Shown here: positions 60,800-64,000 of the stretch, one piece after another
Layout of the letters: the number at the start of each line of letters is the position of its first letter
How positions within the stretch are numbered: the first letter of the stretch is position 1
Origin: Mucilaginibacter sp. KACC 22063
GTDB lineage: Bacteria; Bacteroidota; Bacteroidia; Sphingobacteriales; Sphingobacteriaceae
Direction: 5' to 3'
Length of the DNA: 64,000 nucleotides
Assembly: GCF_028736115.1 (NCBI RefSeq)
Contig: NZ_CP117877.1
Coordinates: 1,550,001 to 1,614,000, forward strand
Notes under the pieces: model-generated
The model's input: the letters and a program-made list of their open reading frames with translations, nothing else
What the model was told of the DNA's origin: nothing
Database searches by the model: none
Made by a program: the position numbers and the translations under genes

Positions 60800-60827
60800 G
60801 CCCTAATGTTTCATCAATAATTAGGGC
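60800..60827. promoter_or_regulatory. Inverted repeat in the divergent transketolase/EamA gap
   Basis: GCCCTAAT (60800-60807) and ATTAGGGC (60820-60827) are exact inverted copies with a 12-nt spacer in the 114-bp divergent promoter region; possible operator or short hairpin. Confidence 0.4.
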
Positions 60828-60862
60828 AAATAGAACTATGTTAGCATAAAAAAACAGGAATT

Positions 60863-61276
60863 ATGTGGTGGATATATGCACTGCTGTCGGCACTGTTTGC
60901 CGCTTTAACAGCCATTTTTGCAAAGCTTGGAATCAAGAATGTTAACTCAGATCTGGCCACTGCCATACGCACAGCAGTGATACTGGTGATTGCATGGGGA
61001 ATAGCCATTGTGAGGGGAGAGGCTGCTGGTATAGGTCAGCTGAATAAAACTAACTGGCTTTTCCTGGTACTTTCGGGTTGTGCAACGGGCCTTTCGTGGA
61101 TATTTTATTTTAAGGCTTTGCAAATGGGAAAGGTATCACAGGTAGCGCCTGTAGATAAGCTGAGCGTTGCCTTAGCCATTATATTATCGGTTGTGTTTTT
61201 GAAAGAACAACTGACATGGAAAACAGCAGTGGGCGCATCATTGATTATTACAGGCACTATTGTGCTGATCTTTTAA
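60863..61276 (+). CDS. Small EamA-family membrane transporter
   Basis: 137 aa, half the length of a normal ten-helix EamA carrier, with about five helices (2-18, 32-50, 64-82, 92-112, 117-137). Typical sequence: WWIYALLSALFAALTAIFAKLGIKNVNSDLATAIRT in pieces and APVDKLSVALAIILSVVFLKEQ, then a final helix. It should dimerise, like other single-unit DMT carriers. Substrate unknown. Its stop abuts that of the convergent bcp gene. Confidence 0.88.
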   Translation: MWWIYALLSALFAALTAIFAKLGIKNVNSDLATAIRTAVILVIAWGIAIVRGEAAGIGQLNKTNWLFLVLSGCATGLSWIFYFKALQMGKVSQVAPVDKLSVALAIILSVVFLKEQLTWKTAVGASLIITGTIVLIF

Positions 61277-61741
61277 TTATTTCTTTAAAAGATCAAGCAC
61301 CTGCTGAGATGAATTTTTGGTGTCAACCTTGCCAATGATGTGCGAGATCACGCCATCGCCGTCAATGATAAAAGTTGAACGGTTAACACCCATATATTTT
61401 TTACCGTACATGTTTTTCTCAACCCAAACGCCATATGCTTCAACAATAGCATGGTCAGTATCGGCAATCAGGGTAAAAGGTAAGCTGTATTTGGTCTCAA
61501 ATTTTTTGTGCGATTTTTCATCGTCAACGCTTACGCCAATTACCTCGTAGCCTTCTCCTGTTAAATACTGATAGTTATCTCTGAAACTGCATGCTTCGGC
61601 TGTACAGCCGGGGGTGTCATCTTTCGGGTAAAAATAAAGGATGACGGTTTTACCTTTAAAATCTGATAAAGAAACGTTGTTTCCGTTTTGATCTTTGGCG
61701 GTAAAGTCTGGTGCTTTGGTGCCTTCGGTTAGTGTTGTCAT
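61277..61741 (-). CDS. bcp: Thioredoxin-dependent thiol peroxidase (Bcp/PrxQ)
   Basis: 154 aa. The peroxidatic Cys is C46 and the resolving Cys C51 in DDTPGCTAEACSFRDNY, the PrxQ alpha-type spacing. The conserved Arg of the active site is in VNRSTFIID. The start overlaps the stop of the M23 peptidase gene by one base. The enzyme reduces peroxides using thioredoxin. Confidence 0.94.
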   Translation of the reverse strand: MTTLTEGTKAPDFTAKDQNGNNVSLSDFKGKTVILYFYPKDDTPGCTAEACSFRDNYQYLTGEGYEVIGVSVDDEKSHKKFETKYSLPFTLIADTDHAIVEAYGVWVEKNMYGKKYMGVNRSTFIIDGDGVISHIIGKVDTKNSSQQVLDLLKK

Positions 61742-63459
61742 TATCTGTAAAATTCTGCGTTGTAAACAGCCTGGTTGTTTTTATTGTCGGTAACGGTAAG
61801 TTCAATCGTATGCTTGCCCGCACCAACCTGATCATCAAAGAAGTAATTAAGTATTTTTGTTTTATAATCCCATTGCATCAGTACAAACTTGCCATCAATT
61901 TTACCGATGTATGATTGTATGCCCGATAAATTATCGCTCATGCGGAATGAGATTGCTCTTTTGCCAGCCATGCTGCCACCTTTTATAAGATTTATAGCTC
62001 GGATTACCGGCGCTACGGTATCTATCCTTACGTAAAATTCGCCAAAGCCGGATGCATGGCCTTTTACATAACCATCTTCGTAAGTGCCGCCCTGTGCGCC
62101 GTTCGTAGTACTGAAGATCACGGCCTTATCGGCAAGTCGGCCAATGGTACTATCTGGTTTAATCCAAACCTCAAAGCTATCGTGTATCGGTGTTAACCGG
62201 TTATGCAGGCGATAGGTAGCCGAGTAAGCGCCTGTATGGCGTGGTAATGTGGCAAATGTAAAATCCAGATCATCATAAAGATTACCCTGGGGGATAACTA
62301 CCTTAATGTTGCCGTTTACGAAGGTATTGGTTTGGTCATACTTAAAGCGTGTACTGCCAGCAGGCGGCGTATAGGTCTTTTCTTCCGGTCCTGCCTTTAT
62401 TTTTACTGATAAAGTACTTGTATTACCGGCTACATCTTTAAGTACATATTGCAGGTCGTGCACTTCATCGTCATTTAGTTTAATGATGCCACGATTGATC
62501 GATTGCGGATACAGCGTAATTTTAGCGCCGGGTAAAACAAAGCATTTCTGAATGAAACGCCTGGAGATTTGATATGCCGGATAGTCGATATAAGCATTGA
62601 TGGCATGTGTCTGGTCAAAAGCAAAACGCTCAACGGCATAAGTGTAAACGGTAGTACCATCTAACTTTAACTCGAGCGAGTAAATGCCATTATGATTCGC
62701 AGATGCGCTGTTACGGTCGTCACAGCTGATACCGAAACCGGCTTCGTGACCTACAGTAATTACCTGCGGGTTGGTTAAATGGTAATTACCATTGGCTCCT
62801 GCAACTCCAAAGTCAGACCGGGGCGTATGCTCGCTGAATGGTTCACCGTTCAAATGATAAACGGCCATTCCCCATATGGCAGGTGGGATATGGTCTGGTA
62901 TCGTCAGCCCGAATAATTGCGGATTTACAGTTTCTTCTGTATTGGAATCGCGTAGCTCAAAATGCAAATGCGGCCCGGCTGATCCACCTGTGTTGCCAGA
63001 TAATGCAATTACCTGACCGGTGGCTACAGGCAGCTGGAATGGTCCAAGATTAAAATCAACAATATCTTTTTGATGCTCTAACTGGTAAGCTTTTACTACG
63101 CGTTCAATCTCGGGCGAAAACCTTTGCAAGTGCCCATAAACAGAAGTAAAGCCATTGGGGTGCGTAATGTAAACAGCATTACCAAAGCCACCGAATTGTA
63201 CACGCAACCTGGATACATAACCCATGTAAGTAGCATGTACCGGGTAGCCTTCACGCTGATTGGTGCGGAAGTCTAAACCGGAGTGGAAGTGGTTTGGCCT
63301 CAGTTCGCCGAATGACCCAGCTGTACTTGGCGGCAGGTCAAGCGAGTAGCGGAAAATGTCTTTAGGATATTGTTTAACCTGTATTGGTTGATCTTGTGCC
63401 TTACTGCCAAAAACGCACAGTACGGACATCAGCAAAGCACATAAGGTAGATTTGATCAT
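61741..63459 (-). CDS. Secreted M23 family metallopeptidase
   Basis: 572 aa with a signal peptide (cleavage after SKA, residues 1-21). The zinc ligands are H59 and D63 in NHFHSGLDF (HxxxD) and H166 of the HLHFEL motif (H164/H166). The catalytic domain is within the first 200 residues; the 370-residue C-terminal extension is beta-rich and not recognised as a known domain (repeated beta-sandwich units likely). M23 enzymes cut peptidoglycan cross-links. The 1-bp overlap with bcp suggests joint expression. Confidence 0.9.
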   Translation of the reverse strand: MIKSTLCALLMSVLCVFGSKAQDQPIQVKQYPKDIFRYSLDLPPSTAGSFGELRPNHFHSGLDFRTNQREGYPVHATYMGYVSRLRVQFGGFGNAVYITHPNGFTSVYGHLQRFSPEIERVVKAYQLEHQKDIVDFNLGPFQLPVATGQVIALSGNTGGSAGPHLHFELRDSNTEETVNPQLFGLTIPDHIPPAIWGMAVYHLNGEPFSEHTPRSDFGVAGANGNYHLTNPQVITVGHEAGFGISCDDRNSASANHNGIYSLELKLDGTTVYTYAVERFAFDQTHAINAYIDYPAYQISRRFIQKCFVLPGAKITLYPQSINRGIIKLNDDEVHDLQYVLKDVAGNTSTLSVKIKAGPEEKTYTPPAGSTRFKYDQTNTFVNGNIKVVIPQGNLYDDLDFTFATLPRHTGAYSATYRLHNRLTPIHDSFEVWIKPDSTIGRLADKAVIFSTTNGAQGGTYEDGYVKGHASGFGEFYVRIDTVAPVIRAINLIKGGSMAGKRAISFRMSDNLSGIQSYIGKIDGKFVLMQWDYKTKILNYFFDDQVGAGKHTIELTVTDNKNNQAVYNAEFYR

Positions 63460-63461
63460 GC

Positions 63462-64000
63462 TTATTTCACGTAAAAATCAAGTAACTGCTCATCTTCCAG
63501 AAATCCCTCAAGGTGGTCGCCAATGTTAACTTTGGCCACACCTTCTGGTGTTCCGGTGTAAATAAGGTCGCCTTTTTTTAACGTGATATATTGAGATACG
63601 AATGCAATAATGCGCTCAAAAGAAAACAACAGATCCTTGGTATTGCCAATTTGACGCGCTTCACCGTTTACATTCAATCTGAAGTTAAGATTGTATAAGT
63701 CCTGAAATTTAGATTTAGGTACAAAGTTGCTTACAGGGGCAGAGCCGTCAAATGCTTTGGCCAGTTCCCAGGGCAAGCCCTTCTCTTTGTGTTTTGACTG
63801 GATATCGCGTGCAGTAAAATCTATGCCTAAAGCAACTTCATCATAATAAGCGGCAGCAAATTTCTCATCAATGTGTTTGCCTTCTTTGCTGATCTTTAAT
63901 ACAAGCTCAATCTCATGGTGTACATCCTGCGAAAACTCAGGCAGGTAAAAAGGTTTATTGTCTTTAAGCAGTGCGGTATCGGGTTTCATAAAAATCACCG
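63462..64000 (-). CDS. Fumarylacetoacetate hydrolase family protein, N-terminus cut by the window
   Basis: At least 178 aa are seen. The frame is open to the right edge; the family start (short GRNY-type N-terminus) lies beyond base 64000, and the GTG at 63998 is internal. Family motifs: FMKPDTALL at the start of the visible part, VHHEIELVLKIS with two metal-ligand Glu, DFTARDIQ, and the C-terminal KKGDLIYTGTPEGVAKVNIGD. These small enzymes hydrolyse or decarboxylate 2-oxo acids such as acylpyruvates. Ends 2 bp before the M23 gene begins. Confidence 0.9.
   Translation of the reverse strand, partial: VIFMKPDTALLKDNKPFYLPEFSQDVHHEIELVLKISKEGKHIDEKFAAAYYDEVALGIDFTARDIQSKHKEKGLPWELAKAFDGSAPVSNFVPKSKFQDLYNLNFRLNVNGEARQIGNTKDLLFSFERIIAFVSQYITLKKGDLIYTGTPEGVAKVNIGDHLEGFLEDEQLLDFYVK

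Overview
The window is a moderately AT-rich chromosomal segment of a Bacteroidota bacterium, most likely a Sphingobacteriaceae member (Mucilaginibacter or Pedobacter type). The reasons are family content (TamB plus the lipoprotein-type TamL, a DUF5686 carboxypeptidase-regulatory outer-membrane protein, VPxxYF anti-sigma-like protein, split transketolase, short GyrB), many exported or lipoprotein products, and several TAnnTTTG promoter boxes, the Bacteroidota -7 element. The density is that of core genome: no prophage, IS, CRISPR or rRNA is visible and I recognised no tRNA. The first and last genes are cut by the window edges.

Left part (1-9.8 kb): the 3' part of a GH30 glycosidase, an acetyltransferase, a sigma-factor/anti-sigma pair, then a tight plus-strand operon pxpB-pxpC-pxpA, an Nramp-related transporter (YcsG type) and a secreted M1 aminopeptidase, which together look like 5-oxoproline salvage. 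A PAP2 phosphatase closes it convergently. 9.9-15.5 kb: an HD-domain protein fused to a PycTM-like (Pycsar effector type) membrane domain, polyphosphate kinase ppk1, and a large GAF protein with an H-box-like motif. This signalling trio is the most intriguing locus. 15.6-19.2 kb: a small unknown protein, a DUF5686 outer-membrane protein and a MarR regulator, joined by three copies of one 15-bp palindromic operator.

Middle (19.2-45.9 kb): acetyltransferase, FtsX-type permease, SDR, EcsC protein, a 324-bp hairpin-bounded intergenic element, dnaE, tamB-tamL, a PadR regulator with two paralogous membrane proteins, gyrB, an OmpH/Skp-like lipoprotein, guaD, an NlpC/P60 lipoprotein, a dicarboxylate symporter, thioredoxin, a trehalose-synthase-like GH13 lipoprotein and a DUF58 protein.

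Right part (45.9-64 kb): a two-component system facing away from a GH130 glycoside phosphorylase; a Xre-RES toxin-antitoxin pair; fabF; two GT4 glycosyltransferases, one fused to an alpha/alpha-barrel glycosidase-like domain; a class-III aminotransferase; an ECF sigma operon with a protein carrying six 31-residue VPxxYF repeats and a Spy/CnrX-like periplasmic protein; a split transketolase; a small EamA transporter; Bcp peroxiredoxin; a secreted M23 peptidase and a truncated FAH-family hydrolase.
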